Positions 35,392-43,344 are shown, counted from the stretch's first letter. The stretch is DNA of 64,000 bases from Nonomuraea soli (GCF_013761175.1 NZ_JACDUR010000007.1:704376-768375), one strand, 5' to 3'. Program-made: numbers and translations. Notes: generated by a model not told the origin, from the letters alone.

Positions 35392-35406
35392 TGAGAGGCG
35401 TCTCAT
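35391..35406. promoter_or_regulatory. palindrome ATGAGA-N4-TCTCAT, site 2
   Basis: An exact second copy of the 6-4-6 inverted repeat starts at the last base of the response-regulator stop codon and lies 79 bp before the Asp-rich protein gene. Only the four spacer bases differ (GGCG here, GTTT at site 1). It may control the surface-protein/sortase pair. Confidence 0.6.
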
Positions 35407-35484
35407 GGAGGCGTCATTCAGGTGCCACCGGCCGTCGCGAACCTGGAGTCAGGCAGGAGAAACGACTTCGGGAGAGGAACCGGG

Positions 35485-36147
35485 ATGGAACTCAAGCGTC
35501 TGCTTCTGGCACTGGCGATCATCGGGGGGAGCGGTGGCGGGCTCCTCGCCGCCGGCGCCGCTCCGGCCTCCGCGACGGGGGCGCCGCTGAGCGGGGCGGT
35601 GGTCGTGGGGGCGGATGACGATGACGACGACGGTGGCGGCGACGATGACGACGACGACCGCGACGACGACTCCTCGCGTGGTGGCTCCTCGCGTGGCGAC
35701 GACGACCGCGACGACGACCGCGACGACGACCGCGACGACGACCGCGACGACGACCGCGACGACGACCGCGACGACGACCGCGACGACGGCGCCCCGCGCG
35801 GCGGCGTCGAGACCGGTAAGGGCGGTGTCACCCAGGACGATGACGACGACTCGCCCCAGGGCGGCGTGGAGACCGGCAAGGGTGGCGCTTCCCGCGACGA
35901 CGATGACTCCCCTCAGGGCGGCGTCGAGACCGGCAAGGGTGGAGCCGCCCGCGACGATGACGATGACGACACCCCGAGCGGTGGCGTCGACACCGGTGCG
36001 GGCGGCACCTGGACCTCGGCCGAGCCCGTCTCCGCCGAGTCGGGCGTCAACCCGCTCGTCCCCGCCGCGGCCGGCCTGGCCGGGCTGACGGCCCTCGCCG
36101 GGGGTGCCGTGTGGCTGCGCCGCCGCACCTCCACCCAGGAGCGGTGA
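35485..36147 (+). CDS. Asp-rich repeat surface protein
   Basis: A 220-residue exported protein from the ATG at 35485 (earlier frame start 35422 is less likely because the signal peptide begins here). A signal peptide (about 1-31) is followed by Asp-rich sequence with seven DDD blocks separated by Arg, then four ~19-residue repeats built on GGVETGKGG (the last is GGVDTGAGG) with D4-6 spacers, a linker, a hydrophobic helix (PAAAGLAGLTALAGGAVWL) and RRRTSTQER. The helix plus basic tail is a wall-sorting-like end, but no LPXTG is present; the x-V-D/E-T-G element may replace it. It probably binds cations. The stop overlaps the sortase start. Confidence 0.8.
   Translation: MELKRLLLALAIIGGSGGGLLAAGAAPASATGAPLSGAVVVGADDDDDDGGGDDDDDDRDDDSSRGGSSRGDDDRDDDRDDDRDDDRDDDRDDDRDDDRDDGAPRGGVETGKGGVTQDDDDDSPQGGVETGKGGASRDDDDSPQGGVETGKGGAARDDDDDDTPSGGVDTGAGGTWTSAEPVSAESGVNPLVPAAAGLAGLTALAGGAVWLRRRTSTQER
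35700..35790 (+). repeat. 12-bp in-frame repeat encoding (DDDR)n
   Basis: Near-perfect tandem copies of CGCGACGACGAC run through this part of the surface-protein gene and encode Arg-Asp-Asp-Asp units. Unit number could change by slippage without breaking the frame. Confidence 0.8.
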
Positions 36148-36830
36148 CCGTGCGCCGCACCCTGGCGGCGCTGGGTCTGGCGGCGCTGGCCTCCACGGCC
36201 TGCGCCGCCTCACCCCCGGCGGCGTCCTCGCCCCAGCCCCTGCGCCCGGTCCTCGCGCCCCAGGCCCAGCCCCTCGCCGAGCCGTACACGCAAGCCCCGG
36301 CCGAGCCGTACGCCGACACGGGCGCCGACACGGGCGCCGACACCCGCGCGGAGCCGTACGCCCGGGTCCCGCGCGTCCGTCCCGTCGCCGCGCCGGCCGA
36401 CGTCGCGAACCCCGTGCGGCTGCGTATCCCCTCCATCGGCGTCACCACCACGATCATCCCGCTGCCCCTGGACCGCAAGGGCAAGCTCGTCGCCCCCAAG
36501 CGCTTCGACCTGGCGGGCTGGAACGTGGCGGGCCCCGAGCCGGGCGAGCGCGGCGCGGCGGTCATCGCCGGGCACGTCGACTCCAGAACCGGCCCCGCGG
36601 TCTTCTACCGCCTCCGCTCGCTCACCCCCGGCCGCAAGATCCACGTCCATCGCGCCGACGGCACCCGGGCGACGTTCACGGTCTACCGGATCGCCCAATA
36701 CTCCAAGGCCAAGGTCCCGAACGCCGTCGTCTACGGCGCCACCCGCGGCCCTGAACTGCGTCTCATCACCTGCGGCGGATCGTTCGACGGCCGCAGCTAC
36801 CGCGACAACGTGGTCGTCTTCGCCCGCTGA
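36144..36830 (+). CDS. class F sortase
   Basis: A 228-residue sortase-fold protein with an N-terminal export signal (LAALGLAALASTAC, a weak lipobox), a Pro/Ala-rich linker with repeated AEPYA and GADT blocks, and a catalytic domain starting VRLRIPSIGV. The His is in AGHVDS, the Cys in LITCGG and the Arg in SYRDNVVV. It should cleave and attach a surface protein, most plausibly the product of the overlapping upstream gene (GTGA overlap). Class F assignment rests on size, the PSIGV and ITCGG forms and actinobacterial context. Confidence 0.85.
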   Translation: MTVRRTLAALGLAALASTACAASPPAASSPQPLRPVLAPQAQPLAEPYTQAPAEPYADTGADTGADTRAEPYARVPRVRPVAAPADVANPVRLRIPSIGVTTTIIPLPLDRKGKLVAPKRFDLAGWNVAGPEPGERGAAVIAGHVDSRTGPAVFYRLRSLTPGRKIHVHRADGTRATFTVYRIAQYSKAKVPNAVVYGATRGPELRLITCGGSFDGRSYRDNVVVFAR

Positions 36831-36858
36831 CCTGCGGCGATCCCGTCCGTCGACCCCC

Positions 36859-36890
36859 AGTCCCGGCCAGGTTAATGGCCGGGACTTTTC
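36859..36890 (+). terminator. intrinsic terminator after sortase gene
   Basis: A perfect 11-bp stem (AGTCCCGGCCA, 36859-36869, with 36876-36886) closes a 6-nt loop and is followed by TTTT. Confidence 0.85.
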
Positions 36891-36930
36891 CTCGGCATAG
36901 GATGGCCAAGGTTCTGGGAGGTTGTGGCAC

Positions 36931-37899
36931 GTGACGATGAGCATTGGCGAACAGCTGCTGGGCCCGTTGCTGCTGGCACGGGGGACGATCGACCGCTCCG
37001 CGCTGCTGCGCAACGACGCGGCAGGGCTCGAACGTGCCTGGGCCGATCCCGCGACGAGGGTCATGGTCGTCAGCCAGGGCCACACGCTGGTCACGCGCTC
37101 GGGTTCCGATGTCGAGGCCGTCCTGTTCGCCACCGCCGACGCGCCCGACGGCGAGCGCTTCCTGCTCGGCGTCTCCGACGGCGTCACCTACTTCGCCGTC
37201 GTGGCCGACCTGCCCGACACGGCCGATCTCAACGGTCGGGTCACGGTGCCGATGCGGCTCGACGACGCCCCCGAGGGGCGTCCCGTCGCCGCCGGGCTGC
37301 GCCAGGTGGGCGGCCTGCTCGGCGACCGCGACGCCGGCCTGCTCGTCTACGCCGTGGCCCTTGAGGCCTGGCACTCCACGCACCGGTTCTGCCCGCAGTG
37401 CGGCACGCTCACCGAGGCCAGGCAGGGCGGCCACGTGCGCGTCTGCCCGGCCGACGGCAGCCAGCACTTCCCGCGGGTCGACCCCGCGGTGATCATGCTC
37501 ATCCGCGACCAGGACGACCGCTGCCTGCTCGCCCGCGGCCCCCAGTGGCCGGAGGGCCGGTTGTCGGTTCTGGCCGGATTCGTGGAGCCGGGGGAGTCGC
37601 TGGAGCACGCGGTGGCCCGCGAGGTCGCCGAGGAGGTCGGCGTTCCCGTCGTCAACGCCCGCTACCTGGGCAGCCAGCCGTGGCCGTTCCCACGCTCGCT
37701 GATGCTGGGGTTCTTCGCCGACGCCGTCAGCACCGAGTTCGTGCTCGACGAGGAGGAGATCGCCGAGGCCCGGTGGTTCTCGCGCGAGGAGCTCGCGGCG
37801 GCCCTGGAGTCGGGCGAGGTACGGCTGCCGCCGCCGGTGTCGATCGCGCGCCGGTTGATCGAGACCTGGTACGGCAGGCACCTCGACGGCGACTGGTGA
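36931..37899 (+). CDS. nudC: NAD(+) diphosphatase NudC
   Basis: A 322-residue Nudix hydrolase. The Nudix box is GFVEPGESLEHAVAREVAEE (GX5EX7REUXEE), followed by the NudC signature SQPWPFPRSLMLGF. It hydrolyses NAD(H) and may decap NAD-RNA. The zinc ribbon has C-x2-C (FCPQCG) and a single later Cys (RVCPADGSQH); the fourth Cys of the E. coli type is missing, so His may complete the site or zinc may be lost. The GTG at 36931 is 9 nt after GGGAGG. M. tuberculosis nudC (Rv3199c) has the same neighbours, from memory. Confidence 0.93.
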   Translation: MTMSIGEQLLGPLLLARGTIDRSALLRNDAAGLERAWADPATRVMVVSQGHTLVTRSGSDVEAVLFATADAPDGERFLLGVSDGVTYFAVVADLPDTADLNGRVTVPMRLDDAPEGRPVAAGLRQVGGLLGDRDAGLLVYAVALEAWHSTHRFCPQCGTLTEARQGGHVRVCPADGSQHFPRVDPAVIMLIRDQDDRCLLARGPQWPEGRLSVLAGFVEPGESLEHAVAREVAEEVGVPVVNARYLGSQPWPFPRSLMLGFFADAVSTEFVLDEEEIAEARWFSREELAAALESGEVRLPPPVSIARRLIETWYGRHLDGDW

Positions 37900-37903
37900 C
37901 ATC

Positions 37904-37930
37904 GCCTGGGGAGTTCGGAGCTCCCCAGGC
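37904..37930. terminator. bidirectional hairpin between nudC and mycoredoxin
   Basis: A perfect 10-bp stem (GCCTGGGGAG, 37904-37913, with 37921-37930) closes a 7-nt loop in the 37-bp gap between convergent genes. Confidence 0.75.
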
Positions 37931-37936
37931 CGTTCG

Positions 37937-38182
37937 TCACACGCCCAGAAGGGCCTTGACCTCGAGCACGCTCGGGTTGGTCCTGACGACCTTCCCCTTC
38001 GGCGTCTCGATGACGACGGTCGGCACCGTCTGGTTGCCGTTGTTGACGCTCATCACGAATTCCGCCGCGCCGGGGTTGGCCTCGATGTCGATTTCCCGAT
38101 ACGCGATGCCTTCCCTGCTGAGCTGCGACTTCAGCCGCTTGCAGGGGCCACACCACGTGGTGCTGTAAACCGTGAGCGCCAT
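37937..38182 (-). CDS. mrx1: mycoredoxin (glutaredoxin-like) Mrx1
   Basis: An 81-residue glutaredoxin-fold protein with active site TWCGPCKRLK, cis-Pro in QTVPTVVI and the NPSVLEVKALL end. In actinobacteria Mrx1 reduces mycothiol mixed disulfides. The CGPC motif is the thioredoxin form; from memory mycobacterial Mrx1 has CGYC, so redox properties may differ. It is encoded between nudC and uvrD2, as in M. tuberculosis. AAGGA precedes the ATG. Confidence 0.9.
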   Translation of the reverse strand: MALTVYSTTWCGPCKRLKSQLSREGIAYREIDIEANPGAAEFVMSVNNGNQTVPTVVIETPKGKVVRTNPSVLEVKALLGV

Positions 38183-38253
38183 CTCCAGATGTCCTTCCGT
38201 CTATGAGGCGCTCACTGCAACAACGCGAGTCCCCGTCGGAATTCCTCCGAAGA

Positions 38254-39246
38254 TCAGCCGATCTTCTCGATGATCCACTTCTGGATGCGCTCGGCGACCC
38301 CGGGAGTCCGGTACAGCGGCGAGCTGTGCGCGATGCCGGGCACGGTGAGCACCGTCATCGGGACGCCGACCTGGCCGAGCATGCTCTTCAGCCGCACGCT
38401 GTGCGACGGCGGAACGAACTCGTCCTGGGAGTGCACCGTCAGCACCGGCGCGTCGCCGCGGCTGGCGTGCCACTGCACCTCCATGCTCGCCCAGACGCGC
38501 GAGCACTTGCCCAGCGGCTCGCAGCCTCCGGCCAGCTGGACGGCCGCCTCGCGCAGCTTGCGGCGGTTGGGGTCGAAAGTCTCGTCGCCGTCGTGGAAGG
38601 CGAGCAGCGGCGAGACCACGGGGGAGACGCCCACGACGCCCTTGAGCCCCGGCAGTTCGCCGTCGCCGAACGTGCCCACCGCGGTGGCCAGGTGCCCGCC
38701 CGCGGAGAAGCCGAGGATCACGTACTTCTTGGGGTCGAACTGCCAGCGCTCCGCCGACTTGACCCCGGTGTGGATGGCGTCGAACACGTCGCTGCGCTGG
38801 GAGGGCCAGGCGGCGTCGCCGGACAGTCGGTAGTTGAGGTTGAAGACCGTGTAGCCCAGCTCGGCGTAGCTGCGGGCGATCGAGGTCGCCTGCGTCTTGT
38901 CGCCCGACGACCACCAGCCGCCGTGGATGAGGAAGATGCCGGGGCGCTTCATGCCGTCGGGAGTCCACCACACGTCCATGGCCTGGCGCTTGTGCGGGCC
39001 GTACGAGATGGTCTCGAAGGCGAAGCCGCCGACCCCGAACGGGTCGGTGGTGGTGTGCACGGTCGGCTCGGGCGTCGGGTCCTTCGCGGCCCTCGCCGAG
39101 GTGGAGCTCAGCGTGGACGCGGCAGCGGCGTTCACGGAGGCGGAGCTCAGCGTGGACGCGGCAGCGGCCGTCGCACTGGTGGCGTGCGCGGCCGCCGGGA
39201 CGAGCGCGGCGAGAGCGAGCGCAGCCAAGGTCACCGCGGGTCGCAA
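38254..39246 (-). CDS. secreted alpha/beta hydrolase (esterase/lipase-like)
   Basis: A 330-residue exported hydrolase from a TTG start with AGGAAGG upstream. The signal peptide (about 1-22, ALALAALVPAAAHA) is followed by an Ala/Ser-rich segment holding a 13-residue near-duplication (AAAASTLSS twice). The catalytic domain shows FLIHGGWWSSGD (oxyanion), GFSAGGHLA (nucleophile), VHSQDEFVPP (Asp) and PGIAHSSPL (His), typical of the HSL/BD-FAE-like esterases. The substrate is unknown. It sits between mrx1 and uvrD2, an insertion relative to M. tuberculosis as I recall it. Confidence 0.87.
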   Translation of the reverse strand: MRPAVTLAALALAALVPAAAHATSATAAAASTLSSASVNAAAASTLSSTSARAAKDPTPEPTVHTTTDPFGVGGFAFETISYGPHKRQAMDVWWTPDGMKRPGIFLIHGGWWSSGDKTQATSIARSYAELGYTVFNLNYRLSGDAAWPSQRSDVFDAIHTGVKSAERWQFDPKKYVILGFSAGGHLATAVGTFGDGELPGLKGVVGVSPVVSPLLAFHDGDETFDPNRRKLREAAVQLAGGCEPLGKCSRVWASMEVQWHASRGDAPVLTVHSQDEFVPPSHSVRLKSMLGQVGVPMTVLTVPGIAHSSPLYRTPGVAERIQKWIIEKIG

Positions 39247-39385
39247 ACGGGGCCTTCCTTTCCACCGTGCCCCCGAAACTGTCGGGGTGATGGCCTAACT
39301 TTTGGAGTCGGCGTGACTCTCACATGGCGCCTGGAATATTGCCAGGTTGGCGGACTCCTCCGCCACCTGCTGGGAGGATGAGCGA

Positions 39386-41443
39386 GTGGATGACGTTCTT
39401 GCCGGGCTTGACCCGGAGCAGCGCGAAGTGGCCGAGGCCGTGCGCGGCCCCGTCTGCGTCCTCGCTGGAGCAGGCACGGGCAAGACGCGCGCCATCACCC
39501 ACCGCATCGCACACGCCGTCCGATCCGGGGTCGTCGAGCCCTCCGGAGTGCTCGCTGTGACATTCACCACTCGGGCCGCGGGAGAGCTCCGCCAGCGGCT
39601 GCGGGTGCTCGGCGCGCCGTTGGTCCAGGCGCGCACCTTCCACGCCGCGGCGCTGCGCCAGCTGACCTACTTCTGGCCGCGGGTGATCGGCGGCTCGGCT
39701 CCCGCCGTGATCGAGTCGAAGCTGCCGCTGCTGGTCGAGGCCGCCCGCGCGATCCGCAAGAATCCCGACCGGTCCGAGCTGCGCGACATCGCCGGCGAGA
39801 TCGAGTGGGCCAAGGTCACCCAGATCGGCCCGGAAGACTACGTCGCCGCCGCGTCCAAGCACCACCGCACGCCGCCGATCGACGCCGCCCAGGTCGCCGA
39901 GCTCTACGACACCTACGAGCGCATCCGCCGCGAGCGCCACCTGGTCGACTTCGAGACCATCCTCGAGCTCACCGCCGCCGTCATGACCGAGCACCAAGAG
40001 GTCGCCACCCAGATCAGGCAGCAGTATCGCTACTTCGTCGTCGACGAGTACCAAGACGTCAACCCGCTGCAGAAGCTCCTGCTCGACACCTGGCTCGGCG
40101 GACGCGACGACCTGTGCGTCGTCGGCGACCCCAACCAGACGATCTACTCCTTCACCGGCGCCTCGCCCCGCTACCTCACCAACTTCGCGGTCGAGTTCCC
40201 CAACTCCCAGGTGATCAAGCTGGTGCGCGACTACCGCTCCACGCCCCAGGTCGTCGACCTCGCCAACCTGGTCCTGGCCAAGAGCCGCACCCCCCACAGG
40301 CTCGAGCTCGTCGCCCAGCGGCCCGACGGGCCCAGGCCGCGCTTCGAGGAGTTCGACGACGAGCCCGCCGAGGCCGCCGCCGTCGCCCGCGCCATCTCCA
40401 CCCTGCTCAACCAGGGTGTGCCCGCCCGCGAGATCGCCGTGCTCTTCCGCGTCAACGCCCAGTCAGAGGCCTACGAAGAGGCCCTGGCCAAGGCCGACGT
40501 CCCCTACGTCCTGCGCGGCGCCGAGCGTTTCTTCGAGCGGCCCGAGGTACGGCAGGCGGTCGTGCTCCTGCGCGGCGCCGCCCGCTCGGCAGGCGACGCT
40601 CCCCTCGCCTCCGAGGTCCACCACATCCTCTCCGGCATCGGCCTCACCCCCAACCCGCCCTCCGGCGGCGGCAAGGCCCGGGAGAAGTGGGAGTCGCTCA
40701 AGGCCCTCGCCGACCTGGCGGAAGACGTCGCCGCCGAGGGCGGCGACCTGTCCGCCTTCGTCGCCGAGCTCGAACGCCGCGCCAGCGAGCAGCACGCCCC
40801 GCCCGTCGAGGGCGTCACCCTGGCCTCCCTCCACGCCGCCAAGGGCCTGGAATGGGACGCCGTCTTCCTCGTCGGCCTGACCGACGGCATGATGCCGATC
40901 ATCTACGCCGAGACCCCCGAGCAGATCGAGGAGGAGCGGCGCCTGCTCTACGTGGGCATCACGCGCGCCCGCGCCCACCTCCACCTGTCGTGGGCCCTGG
41001 CCCGCGCCCCCGGCGGACGCAAGGGCCGCAAGCCGTCACGCTTCCTCGACGGCCTCACCGGCCGCGCCGCCGCCCCCGCCCGCTCGTCGGCCGCCACCCG
41101 CGAACCCCGCCGGGCCCCGGCCGCGCCCATCTCGTGCCGCGTGTGCGCCAAGACCCTCGTCGCGGCGGCGGAGCAGAAGCTCGGGCGCTGCGCGAGCTGC
41201 CCGTCCGACTACGACGAGGCGCTGCTGGCCGCCCTCAAGGCCTGGCGTACGGCCACGGCCAAGGAGGCCACGGTGCCGACGTACGTCGTGTTCACGGACG
41301 TGACGCTGCAGGCGATCGCCGAGCGGGTGCCCACCACGGAGCAGCAGCTGCTGGCGATCGCGGGGATCGGGAGGGTGAAGCTCGACAAGTACGGGGCCGA
41401 CGTGCTGGAGCTGTGCCGCACCGATCACTCGTCCCCGGCCTGA
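39386..41443 (+). CDS. uvrD2: ATP-dependent DNA helicase UvrD2
   Basis: A 685-residue SF1 helicase: Walker A GAGTGKT (28-34), VDEYQDVNP, GDPNQTIYSFTGA, LHAAKGLEWD and YVGITRARAHL. The C-terminus has the UvrD2 hallmarks: a tetracysteine zinc motif (CRVC near 584 and CASC near 602) and an HRDC domain (ALKAWR, VFTDVTLQAIAERVPTTEQQ). The GTG start follows GGAGG by 8 nt. UvrD2 is essential in mycobacteria; here it keeps the nudC-mrx1-uvrD2-whiB7 order. Confidence 0.95.
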   Translation: MDDVLAGLDPEQREVAEAVRGPVCVLAGAGTGKTRAITHRIAHAVRSGVVEPSGVLAVTFTTRAAGELRQRLRVLGAPLVQARTFHAAALRQLTYFWPRVIGGSAPAVIESKLPLLVEAARAIRKNPDRSELRDIAGEIEWAKVTQIGPEDYVAAASKHHRTPPIDAAQVAELYDTYERIRRERHLVDFETILELTAAVMTEHQEVATQIRQQYRYFVVDEYQDVNPLQKLLLDTWLGGRDDLCVVGDPNQTIYSFTGASPRYLTNFAVEFPNSQVIKLVRDYRSTPQVVDLANLVLAKSRTPHRLELVAQRPDGPRPRFEEFDDEPAEAAAVARAISTLLNQGVPAREIAVLFRVNAQSEAYEEALAKADVPYVLRGAERFFERPEVRQAVVLLRGAARSAGDAPLASEVHHILSGIGLTPNPPSGGGKAREKWESLKALADLAEDVAAEGGDLSAFVAELERRASEQHAPPVEGVTLASLHAAKGLEWDAVFLVGLTDGMMPIIYAETPEQIEEERRLLYVGITRARAHLHLSWALARAPGGRKGRKPSRFLDGLTGRAAAPARSSAATREPRRAPAAPISCRVCAKTLVAAAEQKLGRCASCPSDYDEALLAALKAWRTATAKEATVPTYVVFTDVTLQAIAERVPTTEQQLLAIAGIGRVKLDKYGADVLELCRTDHSSPA

Positions 41444-41703
41444 GACAGGCAGACGCCCCACCAAGGCGCTCCCGGCCGCCCCACCCTTCGGCCACGGACG
41501 TGGGCAATCCTCGCCACGTAGCGGCGCCCAGCCACGTCCGACTGCCTGCCCTGGAGCACGCAGGGCCGCTCACGGCGGCGGGTGGCGGCAACCCTGCGGC
41601 AGCCGTACGACATGGTTGTCCACACCCCCCGCCCCCGAGTGACCCGGGAGCGTGCGGACACGTCACACTGTTCCTACGCCATCAGGCGGGCAAGAATCCA
41701 AAG

Positions 41704-42600
41704 ATGGGAGCGGCGGTGAACGAGGCGCTCAAGGAGCTGCTCGATCTGCTCGATCTGGAGCAGATCGAGCTCGACATCTTCCGTGGCAGGAGCCCGGAGG
41801 AGCGCATCCAGCGGGTGTTCGGCGGGCAGGTGGCCGCGCAGGCGCTCGTGGCCGCCGGCCGTACGGTGCCCAAGGACCGCAACGTGCACTCCCTGCACGC
41901 CTACTTCATCCGCCCTGGCGACCCGTCGATCCCGATCGTCTACAACGTGGAGCGGGTGCGCGACGGGCGGTCGTTCACGACGCGGCGGGTGGTGGCGATC
42001 CAGCACGGCAAGGCGATATTCACCATGTCGGCCTCCTTCCACATCCCCGAGGAGGGCATCGAACACCAGGCGACCGAGATGCCCGAGGTGCCGCGTCCCG
42101 AGCTGCTGCCGCACTTCCAGGAGCGGATGCGCGCGGTCGTGGGTGACGATCCCGAGTGGACGGCGTGGCTGGAGCGTCCGCGGCCGATCGACGCGCGTTA
42201 CATCTCGCCGCTCACGTGGGAGGCGCACAAGGATCCGTCGCTGCGCAGCGCGGAGACCAACGTGTGGATCCGCGCCGACGCCGAGCTGCCCGACGACCCG
42301 CTGCTGCACGTCGTGCTCGCCGCCTACGCCTCCGACTTCACGCTCGTCGACACGGTGCTGCTCGCGCACGGCCTCGCGTGGGGCGCGTCCAACGTGATGG
42401 GCGCGTCGCTGGATCACGCGATGTGGTTCCACCGCCCGTTCCGAGCCGACGAGTGGTTGCTCTATGCTCAGGAGTCCCCCTGGTCGGGGGGCGCGCGTGG
42501 TTTGGCCCGTGGGCAGATGTTCACTGAATCCGGAGACCTGGTGGTGTCCGTGGTTCAGGAGGCGATGATCCGCGTGACAAAGTCGCAAAATCCCAGGTAG
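41704..42600 (+). CDS. tesB: acyl-CoA thioesterase II (TesB-like)
   Basis: A 298-residue double hot-dog thioesterase: LDIFRGRSPEERIQRVFGGQ, VHSLHAYFIRPGDPSIPIVY, RDGRSFTTRRVVAIQ, and in the second domain DFTLVDTVLLAHG, ASLDHAMWFHRPFRADEWLL and RGLARGQMFT, with the D-x~20-T/S-Q-type catalytic residues of TesB. It hydrolyses acyl-CoA to free acid and CoA in the cytosol. GTG 41716 has a better ribosome site (GGAG) than ATG 41704, so the start is uncertain by 12 bp. Confidence 0.92.
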   Translation: MGAAVNEALKELLDLLDLEQIELDIFRGRSPEERIQRVFGGQVAAQALVAAGRTVPKDRNVHSLHAYFIRPGDPSIPIVYNVERVRDGRSFTTRRVVAIQHGKAIFTMSASFHIPEEGIEHQATEMPEVPRPELLPHFQERMRAVVGDDPEWTAWLERPRPIDARYISPLTWEAHKDPSLRSAETNVWIRADAELPDDPLLHVVLAAYASDFTLVDTVLLAHGLAWGASNVMGASLDHAMWFHRPFRADEWLLYAQESPWSGGARGLARGQMFTESGDLVVSVVQEAMIRVTKSQNPR

Positions 42601-42638
42601 AAAATATGTTGCCCCTTCCCGGCTTCCCGGTTTAGGGT
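42601..42638 (+). promoter_or_regulatory. whiB7 promoter with AT-rich WhiB7 element
   Basis: A -35 TTGCCC (42609-42614) and -10 TAGGGT (42633-42638) are 18 bp apart. Immediately before the -35 is AAAATAT, the AT-rich patch that WhiB7 AT-hooks contact in known autoregulated whiB7 promoters. Transcription would start near 42645, giving a ~430-nt leader. Confidence 0.8.
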
Positions 42639-42698
42639 CATGGTCAAGCGAGTCGGACAGTCCTGTCCGACGATCCAGAGAGTGGAGGTGAGCTACCG

Positions 42699-42947
42699 GT
42701 GATCATCAGCATGAAGAGCGAGTTGGCCACGAAGTGGCTCGCTTCCGCATGCCGTGAGGCCGGTCCGGTTCTCGCCGGCGGCGTCGAAAGAGTCGCACGG
42801 GTGAAGTCTGTCTTCTTCCGTGACGCTCACCGTGGAGTTCCGGCTCTGGCCGCAGCTCTGCCTGTCTACCTGCCGACCCAGCAGATCGCCACCAAGGGTG
42901 GACTGCGTGGTCCGCAACCCTGGAGGGATAGACCGGTCATAACCTGA
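42699..42947 (+). CDS. whiB7 leader ORF (uORF)
   Basis: An 82-codon ORF from GTG 42699 with GGAGG 10 nt upstream. The product looks non-conserved (ending PWRDRPVIT). It lies wholly in the whiB7 leader, its 3' part contains the 5' arm of the antiterminator, and it ends 19 bp before the terminator stem. In mycobacteria and Streptomyces a uORF of this kind links impaired translation to whiB7/wblC read-through. The act of translation, not the peptide, is probably what matters. Confidence 0.7.
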   Translation: MIISMKSELATKWLASACREAGPVLAGGVERVARVKSVFFRDAHRGVPALAAALPVYLPTQQIATKGGLRGPQPWRDRPVIT

Positions 42948-43009
42948 CCGGCGACTATCAGCCTCCAGGCCGCGGATCCGCACACAGGATCCGCGGCCTT
43001 CTTGTTTTT
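42909..43009 (+). promoter_or_regulatory. whiB7 attenuator: antiterminator versus terminator
   Basis: The terminator is a perfect 13-bp stem (AGGCCGCGGATCC, 42967-42979, with 42987-42999), a 7-nt loop and a T-rich tail to 43009. Upstream, 42909-42926 can pair with 42962-42979: 8 bp (CCTGGAGG with CCTCCAGG), a small internal loop, then TCCGC with GCGGA and two more pairs. This uses up the whole left arm of the terminator, so the two folds exclude each other. A 7-bp hairpin CCGGTCA/TGACCGG surrounds the uORF stop. Confidence 0.8.
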
Positions 43010-43074
43010 GCCGCGACTCCCCACCACCCAAGAGGTAACCAACCAGAACATTCAGTTCGACCCAAGGAGACACG

Positions 43075-43344
43075 ATGGGGGCGCAGCCGATCATGGACCT
43101 GATCGACGAAGCCAAGATCCCGTGCCGAAGCAACCCCGACCTCTGGTTCGCCGAGTCGCCCGAGGACGTCGAGTTCGCCAAGGCCCTGTGCGGCAGCTGC
43201 CCGATCCGGGAAGGCTGCCTGGCCCGCGCGCTGGAGCGCGAGGAGCCGTGGGGCGTGTGGGGCGGCGAGCTCATCCTCAGGGGCACCGTCGTTCCGCGCA
43301 AGCGGCCTCGCGGGCGTCCGCGCAAGCACCCGGTCGCTGCCTGA
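43075..43344 (+). CDS. whiB7: WhiB7 family antibiotic-resistance regulator
   Basis: An 89-residue WhiB protein with Fe-S ligands C17, C39, C42 and C48, the turn EEPWGVWGGE and a C-terminal AT-hook RGRPRKHP, which together define WhiB7. It binds the housekeeping sigma factor and activates intrinsic resistance genes when ribosomes are inhibited. AAGGAG precedes the ATG. It follows uvrD2 and precedes the divergently read AarF-like gene, as in M. tuberculosis (Rv3197A, from memory). Expression is likely controlled by the autoregulated promoter and leader attenuator. Confidence 0.96.
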   Translation: MGAQPIMDLIDEAKIPCRSNPDLWFAESPEDVEFAKALCGSCPIREGCLARALEREEPWGVWGGELILRGTVVPRKRPRGRPRKHPVAA

